A DNA stretch of 64,000 bases from Ramlibacter sp. (GCA_029237735.1 JAQZBU010000020.1:21096-85095), one strand, 5' to 3'. Shown: positions 7,721 through 16,549, numbered from the stretch's first letter. Made by a program: numbers and translations. Notes: a model not told the origin generated them from the sequence alone.

Positions 7721-8983
7721 ATGAACCCATCCTTTTGGGTCTGGCTTGCGTTTGGCATCGCCGCGTTGCTGGTGCTGGTGATCTGGTCGATCAAGCGGCA
7801 CCGAGCGCCCGTCCTCACGGTCAAGTCCGACCTTTCCATCGACGAACTCGTGCCATCGCTTTCGGGCCTGACACTGGGCACCGCCGTGGGAGGCAATTCG
7901 GTCGAAGTGTTCGAGAACGGTGCCTTCTTCGACGCACTGCTCGAAACGATCGGCCGGGCCGAACATTCGGTGCACTTCGAGACCTTCCTGTGGAAGGAAG
8001 GCGCCCTGGGGCAACGGGTGGCCGACGCGCTCACGGCGCAGGCGCGCGCAGGCAGGCAGGTGCGCGTGCTGCTGGATGCCGTCGGCTCGAAGCTCGCCGG
8101 GAAGGACGCCGTGCAGCAAATGCGCGACGCGGGCTGCAAAGTCAAGTTCTTCCACAAGCGCAAGCTGCTGAATGTGGGCGTGTTGAATGACCGCGACCAC
8201 CGCAAGATCGTCATCGTCGACGGCCGCGTGGCCTTCGTCGGCGGCCACTGCATCGTCGACGAGTGGCTGGGCAACGCGGAGGACGGCAAGCACTACGCCG
8301 ACGTCAGCGTGCGCCTGCACGGGCCCATCGTGCACAGTGTGCAGTCGGCCTTCAGCGAGAACTGGGGTGGCGAAACCGGCGAGCTGTTCGTCGGAAACGA
8401 GTTTTTTCCGAAGCTGGAGCCCGCCGGCGAGACGGAGATCCACGCCGTGTTCCTGAAGCCGCAGGGATCGGCGCCCGCCGTGAAGATCCTGCACCACACC
8501 GTGATCTGCCTGGCCCGCAAGCGCATCTGGATCCAGAATCCCTACTTCATCCCGGAACCGGAGGCGATCGACGCTTTCGGCGAGGCCGTCAAGCGCGGGG
8601 TGGACGTGCGAGTGATGATGCCCTCCACCAGCGGCTCGGACAACCCGATGGTGCAGCACGCTGGGCACCGAAATTTCGAGAAGATGCTCAAGTGCGGCGT
8701 GCGCCTGTTCGAATACCCGCACACGCTGCTGCACCAGAAGGCGATGACGGTGGACGGCGTGTGGAGCGCCATCGGCTCCAGTAACTTCGACGATCGCTCT
8801 TTCGAGACCAACGACGAGATCACGCTGGCTATCAAGGACGCCGCCCTGGCCGGGCAGCTGGATGCGATCTTCGAGAAATACGTGGCGCGCTGCGATGAGA
8901 TCAAGCTGGAAAAGTGGCGCAAGCGCGGGCTGTGGCACAAGCTCAAGGACAACACGGTGTACGTGATCAATGAGCTGCTGTAG
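7721..8983 (+). CDS. Phospholipase D family protein, cardiolipin synthase-like
   Basis: 420 residues. One N-terminal membrane helix (about 5-24) is followed by two PLD domains. Each has an HKD motif: HRKIVIVDGRVAFVGG in the first half and HQKAMTVDGVWSAIGSSN in the second, the latter followed by the usual NDEIT. This is the layout of the ClsB/ClsC-like cardiolipin synthases, which make cardiolipin at the inner membrane from phosphatidylglycerol or related donors. Single gene, no operon partners. Confidence 0.85.
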   Translation: MNPSFWVWLAFGIAALLVLVIWSIKRHRAPVLTVKSDLSIDELVPSLSGLTLGTAVGGNSVEVFENGAFFDALLETIGRAEHSVHFETFLWKEGALGQRVADALTAQARAGRQVRVLLDAVGSKLAGKDAVQQMRDAGCKVKFFHKRKLLNVGVLNDRDHRKIVIVDGRVAFVGGHCIVDEWLGNAEDGKHYADVSVRLHGPIVHSVQSAFSENWGGETGELFVGNEFFPKLEPAGETEIHAVFLKPQGSAPAVKILHHTVICLARKRIWIQNPYFIPEPEAIDAFGEAVKRGVDVRVMMPSTSGSDNPMVQHAGHRNFEKMLKCGVRLFEYPHTLLHQKAMTVDGVWSAIGSSNFDDRSFETNDEITLAIKDAALAGQLDAIFEKYVARCDEIKLEKWRKRGLWHKLKDNTVYVINELL

Positions 8984-9164
8984 CACCCGTCCTGTCGAAG
9001 CCCGCAGCCACCAATGTGGGCGCGCCACCGGTGAAATACCAACACTCCGGCGGCGGGCGCGCGCCAACCCCTTTCGTCAAAAAATTGCAATGGTGCGTGC
9101 GAAATCTCCATCTCGATCTCCATAAGCCCGCCTCGCACAATGAGGTTCAAGGAAAGAAACCGCC

Positions 9165-9827
9165 ATGAACCGCATGCCCTCCCTCTTCGTCTCCCACGGC
9201 GCCCCCACTTTCGCCATCGAGCCCGCGCTGGCGGGCCCGCTGCTGCGCCAACTCGGCCGCGAACTACCCAGGCCGAAGGCCGTGCTGGTGTTCTCGCCGC
9301 ACTGGATGACGCCGGGCGTGCGCGTGAGCTCCACCGCCACGCCCGAGACCGTGCACGACTTCGGCGGCTTTCCGGCCGAGCTGTACCGCATCCAGTACCC
9401 CGCCCCCGGCAGCCCGGAGGTCGCCGCCCGCGCGCTCGAACTGCTCAACGCCGCGGGGTGGAGCCGCGCGCTCGCGCCGCTCGCTGACGAAGGGGTGCTG
9501 CTGCTCGGCTCGGGAAGCATCACTCACAACCTGTACGAGTTCCGGCAGGAGATCGGCGCTGCCGGTTCGGCCTATGCAAGCGAGTTCGTCGAATGGGCAC
9601 GGGCCGCGCTGCGACGCCATGACGAGGCCGGGCTGGTCAACTACCTCACCGCGGCGCCGCATGCGCAACGCGCGCACCCGACGCCCGATCACTACCTGCC
9701 GCTGCCCTTCGCGTTCGGCGCGGCCGCCACCGATGCGCCGGTGCGAGTGCTGGACGGCGGCATGACGTATGGAGTGCTGGCCATGGATGCCTACCTTTTT
9801 GGCGAGAACAAGGGATCGAACTCGTGA
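9165..9827 (+). CDS. LigB/DODA-type class III extradiol dioxygenase with internal deletion
   Basis: 220 residues; relatives such as E. coli YgiD have about 260. The N-terminal part has the metal-ligand histidines in FVSHGAP (H11) and SPHW (H46), plus VHDFGGFP. The later part has LLLGSGSITHNLYEF (H121) and the C-terminal PTPDHYLPLPFAFGAA. At about residue 99-100 the text jumps from LLNAAGW straight to RALAPLADEGV. The expected block of about 40-45 residues, which holds the conserved GxDHGxW active-site histidine and the YP-AD-P strand, is missing in frame. The protein is probably not an active dioxygenase unless the deletion is an assembly error. It overlaps the esterase start by 4 nt. Confidence 0.8.
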   Translation: MNRMPSLFVSHGAPTFAIEPALAGPLLRQLGRELPRPKAVLVFSPHWMTPGVRVSSTATPETVHDFGGFPAELYRIQYPAPGSPEVAARALELLNAAGWSRALAPLADEGVLLLGSGSITHNLYEFRQEIGAAGSAYASEFVEWARAALRRHDEAGLVNYLTAAPHAQRAHPTPDHYLPLPFAFGAAATDAPVRVLDGGMTYGVLAMDAYLFGENKGSNS

Positions 9828-10456
9828 GCGATGCGATCCTGGTCCATGCGCCCACGGCGGCCTCGCAGGTGTTCCTCTTGTTCCACGGCGTCGGCGCGTC
9901 CGCGGCCGGCCTCGTGCCGCTCGGGCAGCGGCTGGCCGAAGAGTTTCCGCTGGCCGCCGTGGTCAGCGTGCCCTCGCCCTACGAGTCCGATCTGGGCGCG
10001 GGGCGGCAGTGGTTTTCGGTGCGCGGCGTGACCGAGGAGAACCGGGCGGAGCGCGTCGCCGCGGCGATGCCCCTGTTTGAACGGACGGTCCAGGAATGGC
10101 AACACCGTTTCAAGGTCGACGCTGCCGCCACGACGCTGGTCGGCTTCTCGCAGGGCGCCATCATGTCGCTCGAGTCGGCCCGAATGGGCAAGGCGCTGGC
10201 TGGCCGGGTTGCCTCGATCGCCGGTCGCTTCGCGCACATGCCCGAAACCGCCCCGCACTGCACCGTTCATTTCATCCACGGTCAGGACGACGCCGTGATC
10301 CCTTCCCGTTTCGCGGTCGATGCCGCCGAGCGCCTGGCCGCGTTGGGCGCGACCGTCACGGCGGACGTGCTGTCCTTCGTCGGACACCAGATCACGCCCG
10401 CGATGGTGAACGCAATGCTCCTGCGCCTGCGCACCCGAACCGCACCAATCGGCTAG
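9824..10456 (+). CDS. Alpha/beta-hydrolase esterase, YpfH-like
   Basis: The 210-residue serine hydrolase of the carboxylesterase/phospholipase family has an oxyanion segment FLLFHGVGA, nucleophile motif GFSQGA, the acid in HGQDDAVIP and the histidine in FVGHQIT. No signal peptide is visible, so it should be cytoplasmic. It starts at GTG 9824 in a GTGA overlap with the LigB-type gene, so the two are translationally coupled. Its stop shares CTAG with the stop of the convergent PBP1a gene. Confidence 0.85.
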   Translation: MSDAILVHAPTAASQVFLLFHGVGASAAGLVPLGQRLAEEFPLAAVVSVPSPYESDLGAGRQWFSVRGVTEENRAERVAAAMPLFERTVQEWQHRFKVDAAATTLVGFSQGAIMSLESARMGKALAGRVASIAGRFAHMPETAPHCTVHFIHGQDDAVIPSRFAVDAAERLAALGATVTADVLSFVGHQITPAMVNAMLLRLRTRTAPIG

Positions 10457-12495
10457 CGCAGCCCCCTGAACAGCCGGTTCAGGAAGTTCGAGATGCCGTC
10501 GATCACATCGGGATGCCCGATGATGGGGAACTCCTGCTCGGGCGGCTTCGGGCGCGGACGGGGGATGTCGAACTCGGCGCGGGCATCGATCACCTTGCCG
10601 CGTAACGCCTGCTGGAAAACGTCGCTCACGATCGGCAATGCGCTGCGGGCGCCCGGGCCCCAGCTGTCGCCCATGGTCATGCGGTTGTCGTTGAACCCCA
10701 CGCGCGCGCCGGCCACGAGCTGGGGGTGCATCAGGATGAACCAGCCGTCGGTGTTCTCCTGCGTCGTGCCCGTCTTGCCGGCCAAGTCTGGCTGCATGCC
10801 CAGGCGCGCACGGATGGCCGCGCCCGTGCCCTCGTCCACCACGCCGCGCATGACGTTCACCAGTTCCAGCGACTGGCGATACGACATGGCCTGTTCCGGC
10901 TGCGTCCACTGGAAGGCCTCGAGCACATTGCCGCGCCGGTCTTCCACCTGCGAGACCATCGCCGGCTCGATGTAGCGCCCGCCGTTGGCGATCGATCCAT
11001 ACGCAGCCACCATCTCGCGCAGCGTGACGGGGCTGGTGCCCAGCGCGAGCGACGGCACCTCGTCCAGCTTGCTCAGGCGCACGCCCAGGGCACGGGCCAG
11101 GTCGGCCGCGCGGCGCGGGCCCACCTGCATGATCAGTTGCGCGGTGATGGTGTTCTTCGAATAGACCAGGCCATCGCGCAGCGACATTGGCAACCCCGAC
11201 GGGGGCGTGCCGTCGGCAGGGCTCCAGATGTCGCCGCCCGGAACCCGGATGGCGAGTGGCTCGTCCATCAACATGTCCCGCGGGCTCATGCCCATCTCGA
11301 AAGCCGCTCCATACACGAATGGCTTGAACGTGGAGCCAGGCTGGCGCCGCGCCTGGTTGACGTGGTCGAACTGTTCGGTCGCGAAATCGCGGCTGCCCAC
11401 CCAAGCCAGGATGTGGCCGTTGCGCGGGTCCAGCGCCATGAAGCCCCCTTGCAGCGGCACTGCCTCTTCGCCCTTCTTGCGACGGCGGTCCGCGAGCGGC
11501 TGCAGCGCATCGAGCTGCCGGGTCAATGCCTGGTTCGCAGCCTTCTGCAATTTCGCGTTCAGCGTGGTGCGCACGACCAGCCCGTCGGCGTAGATGTTGA
11601 GGCCGCGCGCATCGGCCCAGGCTATCAGCCACTTGCGCACCCATTGCGCCACGTGCGCCGCCGGGCCGGGGGCCTGGTCCTGCCGCTCGAAGTCGAGCCG
11701 CAGAGGCGCCTTGGCGAGACTCTCGGCGCGCTTGGCATCGAGCTTGCCGTGCTTGACCATCTGCGCCAGCACCAGGTTGCGCCGGTCGCGCGCGCGCTCC
11801 GGGTTCAAGACCGGGTTGTAGTAGCTCGTGCCCTTGAGCATGCCCACCAGCGTGGCCGACTCGAGCACGCTCAGCTGGCTGGCGGACTTGTCGAAGTAGG
11901 TGCGCGCGGCCATCTCGATGCCGAAGGCGTTGTAGAGAAACGGCACCGTGTTGAGGTAGGTCTCGAGGATCTCGTCCTTGGAGTAAACCGCCTCGATCTT
12001 GAAAGCCGTGAGCGCCTCCTTGACCTTGCGGTGCACGCTGATCGAACGGCCGATCTCCTCGGGGTAAAGGTTACGCGCGAGCTGCTGCGTGAGCGTGGAG
12101 CCGCCCTGGGTGTTGCCGCGCAACGTGTTCAGAACGGCTGACGCGGTTCGCCGCACGTCGATGCCGTGGTGGCTGTAGAAGCGGTGGTCTTCCGTGGCGA
12201 TCAGTCCATTGATCACATGCGGCGAGATCTTCGACAGCGGCACCCACTGGCGGTTCAGGCGCCTGAACTCGGCCAGCACGATGCCGTCGGACGACATCAC
12301 CACGGACGGAAACTCGGACTTGGCCTTGCGCAGGTCGGAGATGCTTGGCGTGAACGGCAGCACGGCCAGCACGTACAGCAGCACGAGCGCCGGCAGCACG
12401 AGGGCCGCGCGCACCGGGTAGCGGCGGGCGAGCGCCCAGAGGCGGCGAAGGAGATCGGTGACCCACGCTAGGGCGCGGGCAAGCAGCGGCGGCAT
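10453..12495 (-). CDS. Penicillin-binding protein 1A-type bifunctional transglycosylase/transpeptidase
   Basis: 680 residues. A cytoplasmic tail and one membrane helix (about 30-48) precede a GT51 glycosyltransferase domain with the catalytic Glu in TEDHRFYSHHGID (E102) and GGSTLTQQLARN. The transpeptidase domain has STFK (S388), SKN (446-448) and KTGTT (574-578). The enzyme polymerises lipid II and crosslinks peptidoglycan in the periplasm. The C-terminal tail is Pro/Arg-rich. It is a class A PBP by layout; I do not assign mrcA or ponA without comparison. It is transcribed as a single gene. Confidence 0.93.
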   Translation of the reverse strand: MPPLLARALAWVTDLLRRLWALARRYPVRAALVLPALVLLYVLAVLPFTPSISDLRKAKSEFPSVVMSSDGIVLAEFRRLNRQWVPLSKISPHVINGLIATEDHRFYSHHGIDVRRTASAVLNTLRGNTQGGSTLTQQLARNLYPEEIGRSISVHRKVKEALTAFKIEAVYSKDEILETYLNTVPFLYNAFGIEMAARTYFDKSASQLSVLESATLVGMLKGTSYYNPVLNPERARDRRNLVLAQMVKHGKLDAKRAESLAKAPLRLDFERQDQAPGPAAHVAQWVRKWLIAWADARGLNIYADGLVVRTTLNAKLQKAANQALTRQLDALQPLADRRRKKGEEAVPLQGGFMALDPRNGHILAWVGSRDFATEQFDHVNQARRQPGSTFKPFVYGAAFEMGMSPRDMLMDEPLAIRVPGGDIWSPADGTPPSGLPMSLRDGLVYSKNTITAQLIMQVGPRRAADLARALGVRLSKLDEVPSLALGTSPVTLREMVAAYGSIANGGRYIEPAMVSQVEDRRGNVLEAFQWTQPEQAMSYRQSLELVNVMRGVVDEGTGAAIRARLGMQPDLAGKTGTTQENTDGWFILMHPQLVAGARVGFNDNRMTMGDSWGPGARSALPIVSDVFQQALRGKVIDARAEFDIPRPRPKPPEQEFPIIGHPDVIDGISNFLNRLFRGLR

Positions 12496-12579
12496 GGGCA
12501 GACTCTAACTGCTGGGCTGCCACCTGAGTCGTAGGACTTGGCGCACAAGCGGAAAGAGGTGCTGTAACGAAACAACCAA

Positions 12580-12599
12580 CACCATCCACTTGGATGGTG
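12580..12599. promoter_or_regulatory. Palindromic candidate operator upstream of the RHH regulator
   Basis: A perfect inverted repeat, CACCATCCA / TGGATGGTG with the 2-nt centre CT, lies 13 nt before the ATG of the ribbon-helix-helix gene. Its place over the likely promoter fits autoregulation by that protein. The next PHB-depolymerase-type gene, 20 nt downstream of the regulator, would fall under the same control. Confidence 0.6.
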
Positions 12600-12612
12600 C
12601 TAAGATGGCGCC

Positions 12613-13038
12613 ATGCCTAAAGCCAGCTCCAAGTCACTGACTCCCGCCGCCAGGCCCATCGACGAGAAGATCACCATCAACCTCGGCTGTGTGGACCTGG
12701 GGCAGATCGACCTGCTGGTGCAGGAGGGCTTCTACGCCAACCGCACCGACCTGATCCGCACCGCCATCCGCAACCAGTTGGCCGTCCATGGGGACGCCGT
12801 GCGACAGGCGATTTCCCGCAAGACGCTGGTGCTCGGCATCCAGCACTACACGAAGGCCGACCTGCAAAAGGTCAAGACGGCCGGCGAGAAGCTGCAGATC
12901 CGCGTGCTGGGCCTTGCCACCATCGACACCGCCGTCACGCCGGAGCTGGCGCTGGCGACGATCGAATCCATCACCGTGCTTGGCGCGCTTCATGCGAGCC
13001 CTGCCGTCAAAGCGGCGCTGACCCAGCGCATCCGCTGA
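12613..13038 (+). CDS. CopG/RHH-type transcriptional regulator
   Basis: The 141-residue protein has a ribbon-helix-helix core at about residues 17-58: a beta strand EKITINLGCVDLGQID, then LLVQEGFYANRTDLIRTAIR. The C-terminal half reads VLGIQHYTKADLQKVKTAGE and IRVLGLATIDTAVTPELALA and resembles regulators found beside PHB-depolymerase-type esterases. It sits directly behind the perfect palindrome at 12580-12599 and 20 nt ahead of such an esterase, which argues for repression of its own operon. Confidence 0.75.
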   Translation: MPKASSKSLTPAARPIDEKITINLGCVDLGQIDLLVQEGFYANRTDLIRTAIRNQLAVHGDAVRQAISRKTLVLGIQHYTKADLQKVKTAGEKLQIRVLGLATIDTAVTPELALATIESITVLGALHASPAVKAALTQRIR

Positions 13039-13058
13039 ATACATACCTGAAAGTACCC

Positions 13059-14135
13059 ATGAACCTCGACTTCCAGCGCCTCATGAAGGCCGCTACACGC
13101 TTCACGCGGGGTGGCGACCTGCGAGCCGCGACCGCGGCCATCCAGTCCGCATTGATGCGCAATGCGCCGGCACGGGAGCGCCCGCAAACGGACGACGTCA
13201 TCGACGTTCAGGCCAACGATGTTGCCGCCGCGCCCCGGGCGCTTCATGCGCAAACGGCGCCGCCGCCGGCAGCCACCGCGCAGCCGCTGGGCGGAGGTGA
13301 ATTCATTGCCGGCCGATTCGCCACCGCCACGGACGGGCGCGATTACAAGCTCTACATACCGCCCCAAGCGGGCCAGCGTCCCCTGCCTCTGGTGGTGATG
13401 CTGCACGGCTGCACGCAGAACCCCGACGATTTCGCCGCTGGCACCGGCATGAACGAGGCAGCGCGCGCGCAAGGCTTCTTCGTGCTGTATCCCGCGCAAT
13501 CGCAGAAAGCCAATGCACATCGCTGCTGGAACTGGTTCAAGCACAACCACCAGGAACGCGGCCGTGGCGAGCCCGCCTTGCTGGCGGGCATGACGCGCGA
13601 CGTGATGGCCCGGCATGCGATCGACCCTGCGCGTGTATTCGTAGCCGGCCTGTCGGCGGGCGGGGCGATGGCTGCCATCATGGGCGAGGCTTATCCTGAG
13701 CTGTTCGCTGCTGTGGGCGTGCACTCGGGGCTGGCGGCCGGTTCGGCCAACGACCTTCCCTCCGCATTGGGTGCGATGAAGCGCAGCGCGGCCAAGGCAT
13801 CAGGCACCGCGTCGGGCGTGCCCACCATCGTGTTCCACGGCGATGCCGATGGCACGGTGCATCCTGCCAACGGCGCGCACGTGATCGCGGCCAGTGTCCA
13901 TTCCGCTGCCGACGTGCAGACGGAACAGGGCCTCGCCACAGGTGGACACCGCTACACCCGGCACGTGCATCGCGGGACCGACGGAGGACAGGTTGTCGCC
14001 GAGCACTGGGTGGTGCACGGCGCCGCCCACGCGTGGTCAGGCGGCAGTGCGAAGGGTTCCTACACGGATCCGCGCGGGCCGGACGCCACCGCGGAGATGC
14101 TGCGGTTCTTCATGGGGCATGGGACGACACGGTAA
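13059..14135 (+). CDS. PHB depolymerase-type esterase
   Basis: The 358-residue alpha/beta-hydrolase belongs to the esterase PHB-depolymerase family. It has an oxyanion segment VVMLHGCTQNPDDFAAGTGM, lipase box GLSAGG (S199), acid in HGDADGTVHP and histidine in HGAAHAWSGG. The first ~80 residues are a low-complexity Ala/Pro-rich stretch, not a signal peptide, so the enzyme is probably intracellular. Likely substrates are short polyester or ester compounds. It follows the RHH regulator in one operon. Its last 26 nt overlap the convergent cytochrome gene. Confidence 0.82.
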   Translation: MNLDFQRLMKAATRFTRGGDLRAATAAIQSALMRNAPARERPQTDDVIDVQANDVAAAPRALHAQTAPPPAATAQPLGGGEFIAGRFATATDGRDYKLYIPPQAGQRPLPLVVMLHGCTQNPDDFAAGTGMNEAARAQGFFVLYPAQSQKANAHRCWNWFKHNHQERGRGEPALLAGMTRDVMARHAIDPARVFVAGLSAGGAMAAIMGEAYPELFAAVGVHSGLAAGSANDLPSALGAMKRSAAKASGTASGVPTIVFHGDADGTVHPANGAHVIAASVHSAADVQTEQGLATGGHRYTRHVHRGTDGGQVVAEHWVVHGAAHAWSGGSAKGSYTDPRGPDATAEMLRFFMGHGTTR

Positions 14136-14472
14136 CACGCGCGTCGGCTCGCGGCCGGGGCAGCTCAAACTGGTAGATCGTGTCATTGAGGTGGCGGGTG
14201 ACTTCCTCGATGTCGGCGTCGCTCCAGCCGAGCGAGGCCGCGGCCTGCCAGCGGTGCACCTCCGCGCGCAGGGTGGTCCAGTCTCGCGCCTGGTGTCGCG
14301 CGCGCCAGTGCATCTGCGTGTTGTGACACTCGATGCAATGGGTTGAGTACAGCATTTGGCCGCGCGTGGATGCAGGCGGCTGCTGCTCAGGCTGGGTGAA
14401 AGCCTGCATGGCCGCGACGGCCAGCAAGGCCACCGAAAGGTAACGGACAAGCAGTAGCGAGCGCCTGGTCAT
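14110..14472 (-). CDS. Small exported c-type cytochrome
   Basis: 120 residues. A hydrophobic N-terminus (about 5-26) acts as a signal or anchor. One haem-binding motif, CIECH (C46, C49, H50), follows in YSTHCIECHNTQMHW, and the tail reads DIEEVTRHLNDTIYQF. No clear distal Met ligand near the end of the fold is obvious, so the sixth ligand may be unusual or absent. Such short monohaem proteins occur beside respiratory genes, but here it stands alone. It converges with and overlaps the esterase gene. Confidence 0.7.
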   Translation of the reverse strand: MTRRSLLLVRYLSVALLAVAAMQAFTQPEQQPPASTRGQMLYSTHCIECHNTQMHWRARHQARDWTTLRAEVHRWQAAASLGWSDADIEEVTRHLNDTIYQFELPRPRADARVTVSSHAP

Positions 14473-14515
14473 GCCTTCATGCTAGAGCGCGCCGGCAAGA
14501 CAACAATGCGCTGCA

Positions 14516-15067
14516 TCAATGGTGCGTCGGCTCTGCTGGCTGCACGATGTCTTCGTAATGCCGGAACTCGTGGCAGCTCTTGGCCCAATGGCGGTTGGTG
14601 GCCTGCCGCGTGCCCACACCGACAAGCGTGCGGCCGGCCGCCCTGACCTTCTGCGCAAGCGGCATGAAATCGCTGTCGCCGGCCACCACGATCACTGTCG
14701 CGATGTGGGGGAAGCGCGCCATGTCTTCCGCGGCGTCCAGGCACAGCCGGATGTCCGCACCGTTCTTGGCGGTGGCGCCGGGCGGGAACAGTTGCACCAG
14801 CTCCACAGCGTTCTGCAGCAATACGTCGCGGTAGCGGCCGAAGAACTGCCAGTTGCAGAAAGCCCGGTTGATCGCGATCGGCCCGAATGACGCGGCCATG
14901 TCCACGATGGCCTGGATGTTCACCAGGGGCTCCTGCGGCTTGAAGCGGTTGTCAGGGCGAGCGTAGGAGCCCGGGTCTTTCTCTTCGCACAGGCTCGCGT
15001 GCAGGTTTTCGAAATCCCAGTAGAGGGCCACGAACCGGCCGGCGTTGTTGTTCTCGTTCCCTGGCAT
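14516..15067 (-). CDS. NYN-domain (LabA/DUF88-like) putative RNase
   Basis: The protein is 183 residues from the ATG at 15067, which has a GGGAGG ribosome site 4 nt upstream; an in-frame TTG at 15079 would overlap that site. PIN-like NYN acidic residues are visible: VALYWDFENLH, then NGADIRLCLDAAEDM, and IVVAGDSDFMPL. These Asp residues form the metal site of NYN nucleases. The usual C-terminal OST-HTH/LOTUS domain is absent. Likely a cytoplasmic RNA-processing enzyme; target unknown. Confidence 0.8.
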   Translation of the reverse strand: MPGNENNNAGRFVALYWDFENLHASLCEEKDPGSYARPDNRFKPQEPLVNIQAIVDMAASFGPIAINRAFCNWQFFGRYRDVLLQNAVELVQLFPPGATAKNGADIRLCLDAAEDMARFPHIATVIVVAGDSDFMPLAQKVRAAGRTLVGVGTRQATNRHWAKSCHEFRHYEDIVQPAEPTHH

Positions 15068-15137
15068 GGCGCCTCCCAAAAGCCGATGGTAGCGCCCGGC
15101 TGGGTTTTAATGGAGCCACGAACCCCGGAAGGCTTGC

Positions 15138-15431
15138 ATGGACGACTTCAACGCCACCCCTCCCCCGCCGCGCAACCTGTGGCTGCGCGCAGTGCAAACA
15201 CTGGTATTGCTGGTCGCGCTCTACATCGCGATGTGGCTCCTTTGCATCGTGTCCATCGTGCAGTTGCTGGCGGTCGCGGTCAACGGCCACCCCAACGAGG
15301 ACATGCGCAAGTTCGCGCGATCCCTCGGCGTATACATGGGCCAGATTGCGTCTTTCGGCAGCTTCACCAGCGACGACCTGCCGTTCCCCTTCGGCGACTG
15401 GCCGGCATCACCGAACGTGTCGGCGCCGTAG
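15138..15431 (+). CDS. DUF4389 family small membrane protein
   Basis: 97 residues. A Pro-rich start leads into one long hydrophobic segment (about 17-48: LRAVQTLVLLVALYIAMWLL...VQLLAVAVNG), followed by NEDMRKFARSLGVYMGQIASF and a C-terminal DDLPFPFGDWP. This order, with a membrane helix and the FARSLGVY-x-QI motif, is typical of DUF4389 proteins. Function unknown. It is divergent from the NYN gene with 70 nt between the starts. Confidence 0.7.
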   Translation: MDDFNATPPPPRNLWLRAVQTLVLLVALYIAMWLLCIVSIVQLLAVAVNGHPNEDMRKFARSLGVYMGQIASFGSFTSDDLPFPFGDWPASPNVSAP

Positions 15432-15544
15432 GGAACAGCCCTCCTCTGCCTCAACGTTTGCTTACAGCAGAGGCACAAGCGCAGCAGCAGCGCCTACAGT
15501 GGCCGCACGGGCCGCCCCCGCGCGCTGCCCATCAGGGAGGCACC

Positions 15545-16549
15545 ATGCGTTTAATGAATTTCGTGCTCACGGTCGCGCTCGCGATATTTCCGCTGCTGGC
15601 CACCACCATGGCCATCGCCGCAACGCAGCAGCAGCAGACGCAGAAAGTTGTCAAAAAGGCCGTCAAGAAGGCCGTCAAAAAGCCGGTGAAGAAATCCGTC
15701 AAGAAAACGCCTGCGGCTGTCCCCAAACCCAGCACCGATGTCGAGCGCAGGCTCACCCGCGCCGGCGATTACCGGTTCTCCATCCAGCATGACGGCCTCG
15801 CGCGCACCTACCGCGTGCACGTACCCCCGCGCTATGACCCGGCCGAGCCCGCGCCCGTGCTGGTGGCGCTGCACGGCGGGGGCGTGGACCGGGTGGGCGA
15901 CGACGGCTTTGACAGCCTGGCGCGTGAATCGGACTTGAATGGCTTCATCGCGGTGTACCCCGACGCCTGGACGGCGCCGGGCCAAGGCAAGCGCGCCGCC
16001 TGGAACGCGGGCCACTGTTGCGGCGACGCGCACGAGCGCAACGTGAACGATGTCGGATTCGTCGCGCAGGTGGTGACCCACGTTTTCAGGCAGGTAAGCA
16101 TCGACCGCGAGCGCATCTATGCGGCGGGCGTGTCCGATGGCGGCATGATGGCCTTGCGACTGGCCTGCGACCTGCCCAACCTGTTCCGCGGCGTCGCCTC
16201 GGTCGGCGGCGCCGTCAGCACCACCCACTGCACGCCGGGCAAACCGGTCTCCGTGCTGCAGTTCCATGCCAGGAACGACCCGCGCGTGCCCCTGGCTTCG
16301 GCGCGCGCAACGGCCGTCAAGTGGGCCGAACTGAACGGCTGCAGCAATACGCCGCGTCTCGTGCTGGAAAAAGCCGGCGCCTATTGCGAGGCGTGGACGT
16401 ACTGCCGCCGCCAGACCATGGTGCAGATGTGCGTGACCGATACGGGCGGCCATTCGTGGCCGGGCGCCAAGGCCCGCGTGGCCACGGCCGCGCCTTCGAA
16501 GGCGATCTCGGCGACCGACGCAATGTGGGGCTTCCTCATCTCGCACTGA
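15545..16549 (+). CDS. Exported polyhydroxybutyrate depolymerase/feruloyl esterase-like hydrolase with lysine-rich spacer
   Basis: 334 residues from the ATG at 15545, behind a GGGAGG ribosome site. A signal peptide (1-26, ending TTMAIAA) is followed by a Gln run and a repeated basic spacer at residues 34-54 built of KKAV/KKPV/KKSV units. The esterase domain has VLVALHGGGVDR, lipase box GVSDGG (S197), a FHARNDPRVPL acid segment and a C-terminal DTGGHSWPG histidine. Several Cys (CCGD, CTPG, CRRQ) suggest periplasmic disulfides. The spacer may bind an anionic partner or surface. Longer upstream readings of this frame are not supported. Confidence 0.82.
   Translation: MRLMNFVLTVALAIFPLLATTMAIAATQQQQTQKVVKKAVKKAVKKPVKKSVKKTPAAVPKPSTDVERRLTRAGDYRFSIQHDGLARTYRVHVPPRYDPAEPAPVLVALHGGGVDRVGDDGFDSLARESDLNGFIAVYPDAWTAPGQGKRAAWNAGHCCGDAHERNVNDVGFVAQVVTHVFRQVSIDRERIYAAGVSDGGMMALRLACDLPNLFRGVASVGGAVSTTHCTPGKPVSVLQFHARNDPRVPLASARATAVKWAELNGCSNTPRLVLEKAGAYCEAWTYCRRQTMVQMCVTDTGGHSWPGAKARVATAAPSKAISATDAMWGFLISH

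Noticed and set aside
9791..11644. 617-codon minus-strand frame overlapping PBP1a and the esterase
   Set aside because: It is a shifted frame of the PBP1a gene and the antisense of the YpfH-like gene; no family pattern is visible.
10726..12141. 471-codon plus-strand frame antisense to PBP1a
   Set aside because: Long only because of GC-rich codon use in PBP1a; no start site or motif.
14999..15544. Longer start for the lysine-rich esterase
   Set aside because: The upstream part overlaps the NYN and DUF4389 genes and has no sense; the ATG at 15545 has a ribosome site and a signal peptide.
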